Made by a program: the position numbers and the translations under genes
Shown here: piece after piece, positions 1-14,300 of the stretch
Position numbering within the stretch: the first letter of the stretch is position 1
Layout of the letters: every line of letters starts with the position of its first letter
Assembly (NCBI GenBank): GCA_003640385.1
Contig: RCAB01000289.1
Coordinates: forward strand, 1 to 64,000
Source of the DNA: Setaria digitata
Lineage: Eukaryota; Nematoda; Chromadorea; Rhabditida; Setariidae
Direction of reading: 5' to 3'
DNA: 64,000 nt
Notes under the pieces: model-generated
Databases searched by the model: none
What the model saw: the letters and a program-made list of their open reading frames with translations, nothing else
What the model was told of the DNA's origin: nothing

Positions 1-3000
1 TTTTTTTTTTTTTTAATGTTTCAAATCATTCATACAGAACAGATACTTCATTTTGTCTTTATCCCTAAAGATTTCATTGTTTTCAGTTTTCAACACTACA
101 AAAGCGTGTCTTTCCTTGCAAAAAAGTCACAGCTATTTGTTTAAAATATTTCCAGATATATTATTCCTGATATCGGTTCTTCCATATCAGTCTTGTGACA
201 TTGATGGAAGCCTTAAAATATTTTCTTCCTGCTGAAGCAGCTTTTCATTATCATTTTGTCGATGTATGACATCCTTCTTTCTCTAGTACCGAAAGGAAAT
301 TGGTCTGTTTTCTATTTTTTGACTAAGAATGTCCGAATTTGAAAACTCTCTATTCCAGTACGTCTAGACTGTGCTATCGTGGATGAATTCTGTTTTCTGT
401 TTTGTTGCTTGTCACTTTTAGTTAGCTTATTTATCCCATTTTGTTGCACAGTCTAATAAGNACTTCTTAAATATCCGATGAGAAAAATTTTTTGCTGCAC
501 AACAAACGATGATAATCATTTCCTCCTCATTACTTTCCCCTAATACTGCTAATGTTTTTTAAATAGTAATACAACAATTTTTTGTATTCTCTCCAACTAT
601 TCCACTCCCCCACATTTAGAATTAATTTAACAAGATTAATTCGATAAACCAAATCATTTGGTGACTATTTCCTATGTTTAAATTTATGCCGCTTACTTCA
701 TCATGCTGATGCTTCACCTGCAGTACATAACCTATTTTTCCACGTAAAACGAGTGTTTAGCTGTCCAGTGGAATCTGATGCCAACTATCAGATCTTCGTT
801 CAATACATTACTTATCGTTCCTATTTGGGATTTCGCCTCATAACGACATCCTCAAAGCTTTTTTTCTTCATTCCAAATATCTACATTTACATATATCCTA
901 TTTTTCAGATAATGTGCAGTGTTTGCTTTGCAAAACGATATCCTGTAGTCGGAAAACACATTGGGTGTAAATGCTTTATTGCACTCAAAATAACAACAAG
1001 CTCGAAGTCGAAAAAATTAAAATTAGTGAACTGATATAACTTTATGGAACTCTGTTTCGGTGTTCCTTCCACTCCTGCTACTTTTTGACTTTTTATGATA
1101 GAAGGAGTAAAGGGCGAAAATCTTGTTTCATGTGAAGCAATATTTCATGATTTTCAGTTGATAAAGATCAGTCTTGCAGTATTTCTGATGACAGATAGCA
1201 ACATTTCACTTCCTGTAGGGAAGACAATGAAAACTAAGCTAATTAGTTTGAGATTACTGAAATTTAGGCATTACAAAGAATGCATATTACCTCTGGACTG
1301 TTTTAATACATACTATGGAACCGTTATATTAAACTAGTTATTTTGGGGTGATTTCTATAAATTAGAAACTAGAATGTATTTTTACTAGAAAGTGGATGAA
1401 AAACTGAAGATTTTATGCACCTTGCTATAATATGGAAAGGATTCCAAAAAGAAAAATAGTGTGCTGCGAATATTTAGTACTTCCTGAGTGCGGTATCAAA
1501 TACCTCAAACATCTATCGCGTGTATGTCATGCTCATTTTGAACACTAGAAATTAATATTTGTTTCACGTTGCTTTTGCTGAATAAGACTATAATTGGTAC
1601 GGTGACATTTTGATGCTCTAATTCAACCTACACCATCTATTCAGTTTGCTAGTACTTCAATTTGCAATGAAAAATGTTACAGAGACAGTGGGTAATTCGT
1701 GGTACATTTAAATACGATTTCTAAATACACTTTTATAATGAAACTGTCAAGACCCGACGACCAGCTGGAGCGAAATTGAACCACAAGTAATAAGACAGCA
1801 ATGGGAGAATTTACATTCAAGTTTGCAGAAGCTATGTCAAATTACTGCAGCTGTAAGGCTAGTACATCCCACGTATCCAGGATAATATGCCAAAGTTTTC
1901 ATAGTGTATATTATCCGAAAATAATTCACAAAATGTTTAACCAGAATTTTGCTGTAATCTCAGTAGCACGTGAATTACAAATTTGGAAAATCATCGACAT
2001 GAGGGACACAGAAAATAATCAGATCGACATTAGAGGAAACATGTTGATGCATTTGGGATGACTTGTCTAGCCATGGTGGATGTAAAGTTTAATTGTCAGA
2101 CTACCGGAAGCATTTGAACAAAACAGATGTGTTTCTTATTTGAGGACACGGTCACATGGTAAACATGTTTATGGTGGAAGAAGGGTAGTCATGGCTATTC
2201 ACTGTTCTATTATGAGAAATTTGATTTTCATTTTTATTTTTCAAATATGACTGAACGAATATTCAACAATTTTTCAACACTTTTTTTATTAACATCTGTT
2301 CTCGAAATTGAGTTCCACAAAGTCTTTCAAGGCTAATTCAGGATGTTGATATTGGTCGTGGGAAAAAGAAACCTGAATTTCTGTCGTTTTAGGCGATACA
2401 TATCTAAAATCTTTTGGGTGGTTGGTAGCATTTGGGATATTACAGAATGAGCCGTAGAAATTCCTTAGATCATTTAGCAACTTCGGACTTTTAATTCACT
2501 CCTGATGTTTAACTGACAAATCTGGGTGCAATATATATTCGGAGACTGCTTGCTGAATCAACAAATCAAGTACATCAATGCACTTCGGAATAGAACGAGC
2601 TGTCGATGCGCAAGTTATAAATTTCTGAGATCTTGGGTGTTTATGAAGATATTTGATCGAAATTTTGGTATTAGGACCTTTATGACCATTTCAAAAAGTT
2701 CTACTTCACACATTCCATTTCCTTCCCTCCCCATCACTTACCAGACTTCCGCTCTTTGTGGAAGAAAGATTTCTCTTGTAACGTGAACTACTTGCTTCTG
2801 CTTTTTTTGGTTCTTTGCTGTCGCATCACAATTCCAATTCGGAAACGTTAAATGCTTTTAGAACTGTTTATGAAGTGTATCCACTTCGACACCGTGTGAG
2901 TTGCAACATATTTTTAAAAGCTAACTCCTTTTATCAAAACATGTTATTTCTATCACGTTGATTTATTCAAAGGAATTATCGTTATATAATAATCACTGCA

Positions 3001-6000
3001 TAATCATTACTATATACTTGTTACTATGTGATTATCATTATATAATTATTATTGTTTAACGAGTATTATATAATTACTGCTATATACTGTTCGCCTTTAA
3101 AAAAGTTGATGCTGCATCGAAACGAATTGAAATAGAAGAATTGTGATAAACTAAAATAATAAATATTGTTGAATTGCAGCTTCTTTACGCTCAAGTAATT
3201 TGTTCATTTACGTCCTCAACTAACTTTTCGAACTTTATCATACTAGATGATTCTAGCATTGTTGTAATTACTTAAATTTTGGGAGCAATAGGTTCGGTCA
3301 CAGAAAACTTGCAAATAGTTGAAGATTATGATGAGTAAGTGGCAAAAGTATTAGTTGTCCTGCTTGATTTGCAATGAAAAAGCACCGATTAACACAAATG
3401 TCTATTCTGATGACCCAGTTGCCAGCACATTTCTGTGCTGCAAAAAACTTTCTGTACTAGCATCATCTGTTCCTCAGTCATGATTAAAGATTATGAGTTT
3501 TTCCGCTAGTTTAAACTGAAATTAGAGCAAAGAAGGACGGTAAATGTGCTTTGCTATTTACCTGCAGAATTCATCAGTTTTTGTTTCAGCAGGAAACTTC
3601 CTTTTTCCTGTATAATTATGTTTTGCCTTAGAAAATTCATGAAATTAGCAGGTAATAATGAGAAAAGCTTGTACGCATTACTTTATTACTTATATATTAC
3701 AGCTGTTTATCCCGCATACCTGTTAACTTAGTTCAGTTATTGAAATCTATCAAAATAACGAAATGACTCATCAATTATAGCTTCAACTTCCATTTTAGAA
3801 TTTGCATTCCTTTCACAGAAAGCCTATGCAATAAGCGAAAAAAAAAAAGAGACTGTAGCCGATACTAACTTTCACATTATCTGTTTATATCAGTAAACAT
3901 AAGCTTTTCAAGAAGTTTCAAATTTATGGCAACGGTACTGGAAAACTGTTCTGGACTGAAAATTAAATTGAACTATAAAAGTACAAAAGAGGAAATGTGG
4001 CGGCTAGCACTACAGTTTATTCGATGAAATATAATGAATTCATTAGACAATAAGCTGATAAACCAAAAATTGAATCAAAATGTAATTGAATTAATCGCAC
4101 CTCGATGAATGTCAGACACTGTGATGTCTGAGTAGAAATTTCGCAATTTACGGTTTTGTTGTTTTACATTTTAAACAAAAATTTTGACTGTTCACAATAG
4201 CCTCCTATTTAATTTGAGGACAAATGTAATTTCGCTGAATAGATTTTTCAGCCAAGGAACCAGCAACAACAAATTGTGTTTTTAATTTAGTGATAACTTC
4301 TAGCAGCTAAATAAATTAATTTTGTCTTCTGTCGGCAGGAATTATGACAACGCGATAATTGTTATCAATTAATTTTACATTCGTCGACAAAAAAAAAAAA
4401 CACAGCATTTGATAGTAGGATTGGTTTAAACTTTTTTAACTATTGAAAAGCCACATAATGCAAAGCGTGATTGTCTAAGACTATAGATAAGCTTTCATTA
4501 AGCATTATATCTTTCACGCTTTTCATAAATTAACAGCAGTATTATAATTCTTGTTAGAACTAATTTATATCTGGGTATCAGTACCCTTCAGCAATATCTG
4601 TCAACATTCGTCAAATTGAAATCAGCCTACAGAAGCCACCGCGACCATAAAAGAATAAAGAAAAAAATGATATGTTTTTGTGGTTGCAGAGATATTATTT
4701 AGTCGAGCATCTATTTTTAAGTAAGAACTAATTAAATAATATATTCATAGTAGAACTCATGATCCGTGGAGATTCAACAAATTGTAAACTATTAAACTTG
4801 CAGTGTAACGACATGTGATTAATTCGCATCGTCTTTCGAAAACTGTCCTTGTATAAAACACGAAGCAGAAATCAAGAAATTTTTTGGAAGTCTGATGAAG
4901 CAGCATCTAAATTGGCTTGGTTAGACTACAATTTTCCCAAATTAATGAGGGTTTGTTACACTAAATATTCAATTACATTAAGGACAGCGGGAATATTCTT
5001 GGCTTCCAGTTATTTTCAAAACGGATAACCCAATTCCTTGGAATACTAAGTAGGGTATTACCCAAAGAATTGATAAGTTTTCAAAATTTTTATTGAGCTC
5101 TGACTGAAAATCTTGGACTTGGATTAAAAAAGAAATATGTTTATACCAGATTGCTGCTTCGGTCCTCGATAATTTAAACCATTCTTTTGCTTCATAACGT
5201 TTCAATTAATTTATGTAAATGCTAGTAAAGGTTCGTGAAGCAAATAAAAATAAAAAAACTATAAAGCAACATACACCGCTCTATTGGATTCTTTTACTTC
5301 TGCGAACAATCCCAGAATGCATGACATTATTTCCGAAGCATTTTTTTTTTTTTTTTTTATGGTTATTCATTGTTAAAAACAATTTCTTATATGTCTGATA
5401 TGTTTTCAGAATTTTTATCACTTCTGATCAAAAATTCGAGAAAAAAACTTCAGTTTTAAATTGTTCTCTTTTTCCATCCTTGCTTCGCTGTATCCACATC
5501 ACAAATAAGCTACCTTTTTCTGATCAGTTTTGAGGTACGAGATCATTTTTTTGAAAAGTTTTGTAACTGATGGACTAATCTGATCTCGAATAACAAAGAA
5601 TTAAATAGCATTATTCTCTTTGTGTGATCGTTTTAAATCCATTTAGCCGTGCAAAAGAAAACGAACCGCAGTTACCTGCATATTAGTTTGTCAGTTTTAC
5701 ATAATTTTCATGCCGCATATTCCTTATAAATGATGCAGTCCGATGCATAAGTCACCGAGACATACTGCATAAAACACTGATGCTCGTTCCTGTACCTTAT
5801 TTCTAAATTTTTTCACTATATGAATTTGTCAGTTCGATACAGCAGCTGCCAAGTATGGAATAACTCACCACTACTACTTAATCTTATTTCAGTAAACAGT
5901 TTACAAACAAGATATTTTAAATTTCTTTAGGACGACCCAACAGAACGTAAGACGAAATCCTTGAAACAGAATTAGATCCATTAAAAGTTCTGCGACGCTT

Positions 6001-7700
6001 ATCAAGACCGGAAAGAAATTATCTGCAAAACAGAATGGAAAACTGATAATGGGTCGAGAAGTTCCTGTCTGAACTTGAGCCGGAAGTCGGTTGGGGGTAA
6101 ACAAAAGAACTGTAATTATCAAAACAATTTATTGCTATAAATCTACCAAACATCCATCCCCATTACTAATTGGAAGATTGCGTAAAAAAACTATCGGAAA
6201 AGTGAGGGACTTCCAGATACCACTATCGCTTAAGCATAAGAGCACAAAGGTAAAGACTTTATACTGGAGGACTAACTCGTACAAAATGTACATTCTTCTA
6301 CTATCAAAAATGAATATGAGGAAGATCAACTAATCGTCAATACATAATTGAGATAACTGTAGTGGTCTAGCGCTATGATTTTAAACACTACCTTGAACTT
6401 GAAAATTTGTAAGGACATCACTTTATTCGTATTCTAGTTTTTTAATAACAGTCAATTACTTAGTAACTGAAATCAACACTCCATGTTTTTTAGAGGTATG
6501 ATTCACACATAGACACGCGCAATGACAAGGAAATGAAGAACAAACAAATCCTTCCGGCGAATCGAAACAATTTAACTAGATCCCTCAAACTATGCATGAC
6601 TGACCCACTGCACTAATAACGTGAACAAATCTACACACCCAACAATTATATCCAGATGAGAATCCTGGAAAAATGGTTGAAGTAATTTTTCTTACGCAGT
6701 AGTAACTGAAAAGAAAACGAATTACAACGGCACAATTTATTCCATTTCATGACAATAAAGCTTCAAAACATAAAGCGAAATGCGATGGGCGCTGAGCGTC
6801 AACTAGCCAGTAATTTACCTTTTGACAACAGTCCATGATTGCTACAGAATCTGCACCTTAAAAAAAATTAACTAATTCAACCAGTAAAACACGCAACTCA
6901 TCTAATTCAAACAGTTTACAGCGAAATAGATTCTAAACTGTTTGTTGTTTTCGAATCTCAACACATCTTTAATTCATTTTAAATGATAACACGACCATCT
7001 AAAGAAAACCTACACACCAATACAGCACATCTGAATATATTTAACTACACACGAGATAATACTCATCAACAATATCTCGTGTAAGTCTATTATGCTACTA
7101 TAACTAACGTTAAGTTGAGTGATACAGCTATTAAAAATGATGAAAGCGTAAAAAAAATTACCAACTATCGCTCAGCGAAGACACAATTGCACACTCTTTT
7201 TCCTTTTCATATTAAAAGACAAAAAAAAAAAGAAGAAAAAAACCAAATCCTTAATAACCAAAATGTTTGCATTCCAAATAATTAGAATATAAATTAAATC
7301 ATTTTAATATAAACAGTGATGAAAGCGCTAAGGTTCTGATGACATGCGCAGTATTTACAGCTCAACATATCAAAAAGCAACAAAAATTGTGAATGCTATA
7401 TCCAAAAAAAAAAAAAACAAAAACAAAAAAAAATGACCTTACATCATGTCAATAAACACAAGATAATTGATACAATGAAGAACAACTATCACCACACATA
7501 TTTCTCTTTATATAATATAATGAAACACATCGAAGTAACCAGTGAACAGCCACACCTCCTCTTTACCATATAAGCAAACTTAATATACTATGGGTTACAA
7601 AAATTTTTAAAAATGCTGCTATACACTGCAGAGGTGCAAACTTTTGTAGCTCGTCAACTGCAGTACAATTCGATTCTTTTAATAAATTGGCTTCTGAAAA
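1..7700. other. no supported gene; AT-rich intergenic DNA
   Basis: Only short open frames lacking convincing splice partners or recognisable domains. The best is a minus-strand piece at about 2374-2480 (FYGSFCNIPNATNHPKDFRY, donor-like ATTCAG|GTTTCT), which I could not connect to anything. There are poly(A)/poly(T) runs near 1, 4390, 5340 and 7400, and one unresolved base at 461. Confidence 0.6.
7049..7082. repeat. 10-bp inverted repeat downstream of the receptor gene
   Basis: ACACGAGATA (7049-7058) pairs with TATCTCGTGT (7073-7082), 14-base loop. Confidence 0.8.
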
Positions 7701-7736
7701 TGTCAAGCTATCTTACACTTAGTCCAATCAATCAGA

Positions 7737-7742
7737 TTTATT
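7737..7742 (-). other. possible poly(A) signal of the nuclear receptor gene
   Basis: AATAAA on the minus strand, about 180 bases after the stop codon. It is the nearest canonical hexamer I found, and no other evidence of the 3' end is visible. Confidence 0.35.
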
Positions 7743-7923
7743 TCGACCATTTTACCTTAATTTCATTTTTCTGTTCCTGTCAAAAATGGAACTCTACAGT
7801 CCCTTTCTAATCTCAACTGAAAAGCATTGCAAATTTAATGATGTTGCTGACACTGAAATTCAATTAGCCAATTGTTAAAATGACAGTGAAATCAGCAACG
7901 AAAGCAACATGAAATAAATAAAA

Positions 7924-8318
7924 TCAATCATTTTTGCAAAACATATTGGCGAGTGACTGGGCACCGGGCAACGAATCACTACCAGTGGTACCATCAAAAA
8001 CATTCATGACATCCATCGCTAAAATAAACGGCATGACAGTCTCGATTGATAAGCTGCCAATGAGACCTGAGAAGAACAGTTCAACAAGTACTGCCTGCTT
8101 GAACCACCGCATTGTTGGCAATAACAACAGTAAATGACTGTAACGTTCAATTGCACTGTACATTGTTGAAGCTGCTGCAGCTCCAGAAGTATTATCATTT
8201 TCTGAAGCACTATCCTCACAATTTGTGACGTTCAACGACAATATATGCTCATACAGTTCCTGCAATGCCTGTGCATGTACTGCTCTCACACTTGCATCCG
8301 CCGAAGAACTGGGGAGAT
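7924..8318 (-). CDS. nhr-41: nuclear receptor terminal exon: helices 9-12 and stop
   Basis: The acceptor is GTGTTTGCAG. The split codon G+AT gives Asp, then [20 protein letters not shown] and [10 protein letters not shown]. An acidic, Ser/Asn/Ala-rich insert ([20 protein letters not shown]) follows, then [20 protein letters not shown] and [21 protein letters not shown] 20-residue tail follows the fold. The insert between helices 9 and 10 is longer than I would expect for vertebrate TR4. Confidence 0.95.
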
Positions 8319-11300
8319 CTGCAAACACAAGAATTTTATTACCATTCCACTATATCTTCAACACAATTTTAGAATTGTCAAATCTTTCACTGTTGTATAC
8401 CCTAGGTCATCGCATTCATGTACGGTAGAAATGATGTCTTCAAGGATCTTATAGGTCAAATCATCTGTTTCGGCTTGAGAATGAAGTAACGTAACATTAA
8501 AACTAAGTGTGAAAGACAATTGGCAAACCATTTGCTGTAAATGAGATTAATTTCAGATATGCAAATTCCATCGATGATAACTTCAGTTCTTCGAACCGTT
8601 GTACGAGCTTAAATAAATAGCCAATCTGCTCATTTACTTCTTCAAACCGTTCTGTTTTGAGCTGACCTGAGAAAAAAAAAACTGTCGATTAAAAAAAAAA
8701 AAAAAATCCTATTTTTCAGTATTATTACATTTATATTTTGTATATGTACCTATTCGTGAACAGGCGCTCAAATGAGTACTCATAGCGGCCAGCATGTTTG
8801 AAAGACAAAACTGATTTGAACACTGCATCAAGCCAAGTATGAAGAGATCGCACCATTTTAATTTCATCAATTGTTCAAGGCAACCAGGACTGAAATAAAA
8901 AAAACTGGGACCGACTCATCAAAATAACAATCAGTAGCCTACGGAACATGTCACATTATACAGGATACCAATACAAAACCAAATATTTTACAAAAATATT
9001 CATGCCAGATTTCTTAACTAATAGTTCCTAACTTAATATCGCGCAAACCTGTCCAGGGCAAAATATGTCAATTGTGGACCAAGTGATATAAGTGCGATAC
9101 CCAAAGAAGAGATACACACACCAATGAATTTCACTCAAGGATTTTAGCTTGCGAATCAAAGGTTGATCAGCACTAATGATGTAGTGGAAATCCTATCATA
9201 AAAGTCTGAATTAAATGTTTATTACGTAAATCTACAGTTGAAGTCCATACCAGTGATTCTACAAAAAATGGATGTGTTGCAGCCTTTGCAACAATTGCTC
9301 TTTCATCTATATAAGAATCATTGCAGATCGTTAAAATATAGATCTTCTATTGCAATTAAAAAAAAAAAACCTTCAGATTATCTACATATGTAAAGGAAAA
9401 TGGATCGGTTACAGTCCTCAACTAAATTTGATATCAAACGTGACCGTAACAGACTCTTCTTTATCTTCCCCATTCCCTCATCTACTTCGAGTTAATACGA
9501 TGATCACTAATCTTGAAGTTTCAACGTCTCTGAACCCAAGTCAAGAAATTACTGCGTATTATCTAGCTTTTTGGAAAAGATCAGTATAACAATAATATCT
9601 TGAGATACAAGAGAGGGTAGTCTTCTAAATTAAATAATAAAAATTTAGATATACCACACATAATATATGTATATGATCGTGCATTTTTGTTCTTGTCCTA
9701 CATGTGTAGTAAGGAGAAGAAAGTAAAAACACGGATGGAAAGTAAGTCGGTAGAAATAAATAAATTAGAAACATAAGCATAAATAAAAACATCGATTCTA
9801 ACACTTGCTTGGAACTGATTGCCTTGAAATTTTTCATCCAGTGCACAGATAGAAATAAAAGTCTGGAGGCCGTTTCACATATAAATTGTATGTTCAATTC
9901 ACTAGGCATTGGCTGTGGCACTGGTAATTCGAATTTTGCTCGCTATAAATTGAGAAGTGACGAAAATACTTGAAGAATAATATTTCATAATATTTTTAAA
10001 AAGGAATTTATAAAATCATTCCATAGTGATACCTGAATCATTTTTATCAGCTAATCTTATAAAATGGAAACAGCGATTACAGAGATCTCTGCCATCGTTA
10101 CTTATTATATTGTTAATGACTGCTATTCCCTTAATGTATTACGGAACACTCAAAACAGAATAAGCACTAATTTCTAGATTGGTAGACTATATCAAAGGGA
10201 CAGAAACCATAAGCAATGACAAATATGACATCTTCTAAACTTCACAATATTTTTGAACCAAAAAATTCACAAAATTACCTCAGGATTCAATAAAGAGCCA
10301 TCTTCAAGTAAGGATGAACTTGCACCACTAGATGAAGGTGACGCTGATAGAGGTACGCGCAAAATAGTTGATACTGTACTTTCTTCATCTTCTTTGCCGA
10401 ACTTATCCTAAGTGGTAAAAATTGGGACGCATTGCTTACGACTGTTTGCTAAACAGTTTGTAAAGTTTTTTGGCGACGTTAATGAAGAAGAACTGTGGAT
10501 ATAATTCAACATCAAACATGGAAACTCTTCAAAAATGTCAACTGTCCTTAATGAATGATTTATAATTTATATTTATTTTTAAATCAAAATGAACCTCATT
10601 TGCTATCGAGGGATGAGGTTCAGGGCTAACTGAAGCAGGTCGAATAGACAACGGACTGGTTGGTGATATATCAACTGTCTCTGAACTCTTCATTTCATCC
10701 GGTTCTTGTTTCAGCTATAATGGACCAGTCAAACACGGCTGATGAGATAATTTCAAAAACAACTATTACTAACAATGAATGAGCAGTTTTACTCCACCAT
10801 TAAAAAATTTTCTCGACTGACCGAACCTGCATGATTGACAAATTTGGAAGATCACCTCTGTATTTGCGACTTCATTCCTCACGATGGCCAATAAACCATT
10901 CATGAAAGCGCTTTCGTGTTTCACAATTGGAGGAGTCTACAAGGAAAACAAGTAACGTCAGCTAAATGATATGCAACTTCATATGACAGCTTTTGCATTC
11001 AATTCATAATATATAATGTACACCGGTACATCAAAATTCTCGGTTTATCGAATGGAGTAACACCTGTAAGACAAACCAACCCTTAATGTTTCAGGCCTAA
11101 GTGAAGCAGATGATGTTGTTGCAACCATTGTTGGTGCCGCCTCACTATTTGATACTGAGCCAACAGGTCGTCTTTCCGCTTGGACCGCTTCAATGACAGA
11201 AAAAAATGGGTAACGGTCATTTAATTATCACCAATTTCAGGGTATCAATAAACCAATTTGCAAAATATAATTTATTAACAGAGCCAAAAATTTAATTCAG

Positions 11301-14300
11301 ATTGATAGCTGTTTCGAAAACTTCAGTTAAACGTCAAAAAGATCGATCGGTTATTCGGTGTGGCAGGTTTTCTGAAACTAAAACTCAACATGACTTACCT
11401 CTGGTCTCCTAAAGTTCACGATGCCAACCATAAACTAAATCATTTAATCCCTAATTTATTAAGGCTTCTACAGTCGTACCTTCAGTGAACACAAATTAAG
11501 TCCATTTATTTCCTATAAATCTTTCACTAACAACCATAACTAACAATAAATGGAAACTAACACTCGCTACGCATTCCCATAGTGAGACATTTCCGTAATC
11601 GACAGTACTGGCACCGATTACGATGAAATTTTGTAACTGGACAATCCTTGGTTCCGCGACACACATAACCTATCTAGAATTCCCTAACTTAGAACTTTGA
11701 AGTAGAAGAAAAGAACTCCTATTTATGAAATATTTCAACCAAATATATGAAAATATTTATAACAACCATTTTATATAAATGGTTAATGCGTTAAAGAAAA
11801 CGCAGATTCACGGTTCGTTTGGTAATCTATAAAAAGTTTTTTTAATCCATGACTGGAATCAGGAAATGCAGTGAGGTCCACATACGTGTAATAAAAGCCC
11901 AGTTTCCAGCAAGGATGCACAGTTAAAGCAGGGAAAGGCAAAAGTTGAAGGAACTGACAAACTCTTACATGTGAACCTACCGTAAACAAAAGTGAAAAGT
12001 TTGTGACAAGAAGCAAAATAAAATTAATGAAATAACATTATTTGCAGTTCAACAAAAAACACATGAACAAATGAACAATAAAGTACCTGCTTTCTGATAC
12101 TGCGTTTGAAAAATCCTTTACATCCCTCACAGCTCACAGCACCGTAATGTCTTCCAGATGCCTTATCACCACATACGACACACAATTCAACACACATATC
12201 TCGAACTGCTGTTGATGCACTCGTCGTGCAGTGCGGTGACGATGCACTGCCACCACGCGATACATTGCTTGCAGTCGACGAATGATGAACTGATGCTGCG
12301 GCTGCCATCAGCTGAAACATTTCAATGGCTATTTAGCAGTGTGCTTAGTAAATCACGTATGGTATTGAGCAGGAAGAAAATGATAATACATTTTTGAATT
12401 CCACGTTCTACACGGGATGTGAAAGAAGCTACGGTAGAGTACGGGAGGCCTGATCCCCTGAAGATAAATGGTAAGGTGATGCAGCAGCGTAAGCAGCTAC
12501 AACTGACAAACTATTGACAGCTCCGCTGGCAAAGTGACTGAGGCTACTTTATCGATTCATTTTTGCATGCTTTATTCACATAAAGTCCGACGAAAGGTCA
12601 ACCGGGATCGATAACCGGCTGTCAACAACCCTCGCCGCTTTCGCTTGCCCTCCTCACACCATGCAGGGCTATGGGTAATAAAGGGAGAGAGTTACTACAC
12701 ACAACTGGTTATTGAAAGACACTCTCTGACAGGAAGCAACTACTGACTGTAATGCGACGACAGCAGCAACAGCAGCAGCAGCAGCGGCAACAGGAACTGT
12801 CATCCTTCCCCTCCCTCAGTCTCACCTCAAGCTTACGCTCAGAGTGGTCATCCACCAGGGCTACAAAATGACCACTATGAAGTGCTACCTGTGGACACCG
12901 CTCGCCATCACGGTCTATACAAAAGTGAGACGTACCGAGCGGTGAGCTCGTCGCACATTGTAAGCTATCTTCCCAGTGGGACAGGGTGCCACTGTGGACA
13001 GTAACGATATTATCACTCACCACCATGCTACAGGCGTCTGCAATAATCTGCGAACCACCATCATACCAACTGATTGAGCAACTGCCGTTCAGGGGTCGCA
13101 ACTTTGAACTTATAGAAAAGTCACTAACAGCATTCTTACCCAAGCTAATCACCATAATTGATTTTAGAGGTGCTAATAACTAACAATTATTGCTGGCGCA
13201 ACAACACGAGTCTAGCCGCTACCAGTATGAGTGCGTATCTGTAGTGAAATGGACCAATACTAGCTTTTGCAGCTTGATTGGCCTTCAGATCAATAGGCCA
13301 GCCGCCACTATTCGACGTGATGCCACTTTTACTCCGACAACAATACATATTCATAACTATCCCGTGATCGAAATTTAACAAACCTAATCTTCCTTATATG
13401 TGAAACCTTTCTTTTAAATACTATACTACTCTTACTTTCCACTTTAAATTCCAATCACTCGCTAATCTCCATGGACTAGTGCAAACAAAAGAGCTATTAC
13501 ATGATTGTAGCGGCCATACCTTTTACTATTACATACAAGTGTCGGCCGTACAATTCAAAGTCAGAACTATCCTCCTTTCTAATACCAGAAAATTCAAGAT
13601 AATCACAATAATACTTGTCTGCTATTCAGTAAATAGTGTCTTTAGATGACGACTAATAGACAACAGGTCTCTCTGCACTGCCATGTTCAAAAAGAGAACT
13701 AATTCAATAGCCCCCTCTGTCAGCTAATCCATTGTTAACTGCATTTCGCACAATTATTACTTCAGTAATTGAGCAAAATGTAGTTTGCTAACTGTCAAAG
13801 TTTTTTTTTTCTAATTTGTCAGAGCGGTAATAAATCTCAATTGAAGCATATTCTTTTTGATAACATGATACTTCGGAGATCCGTTCAAAATTTGGCCCAA
13901 GATTCACAGACATGCTTTCGTTTGTGTTATGGCAATATCAGACTTTTCTTTAACTGACTTCGTGGACATTTTCTCAGTAAAGTATGAAAAGAATTGTGCT
14001 CCATTCTCCTTATAGCCGTATCTTATGAAGGCCAAATCTACAGCAGGTTAAGGTAAATAACTTTTTCAATGTTCATTGCAGAGATAAATTTATGCGTGGT
14101 AAGACGTCATCCTATTACTCAAAACTTTTCAGGTATGTCAGATCTCACATACAAGAAGTCATGACAAGAAACTTTGGGAAGAAATCTACAATTAAATAGA
14201 TCTTAACTTAGCAATTCACTTTTTAATAGTTTAGTCGGATTTTTTACAGAAAGTTATCCGAAATCAATACGAATCATAATAAAAGCTGCGAAATCAGTAA

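Noticed and set aside
2289..2480. Minus-strand exon-like piece (NPKDFRYVSPKTTEIQ style) with a donor-like GTTTCT
   Set aside because: No upstream or downstream partner and no recognisable domain. Kept only as a remark in the region entry.
2985..3090. Degenerate ATAATTATTA-type repeats
   Set aside because: Low-complexity AT sequence without a definable unit.
12709..12825. Poly-cysteine C-terminal extension ([17 protein letters not shown]) of the proximal receptor exon
   Set aside because: It is the translation of a CAG/CTG repeat beyond a consensus GTGAGA donor, most likely intron.
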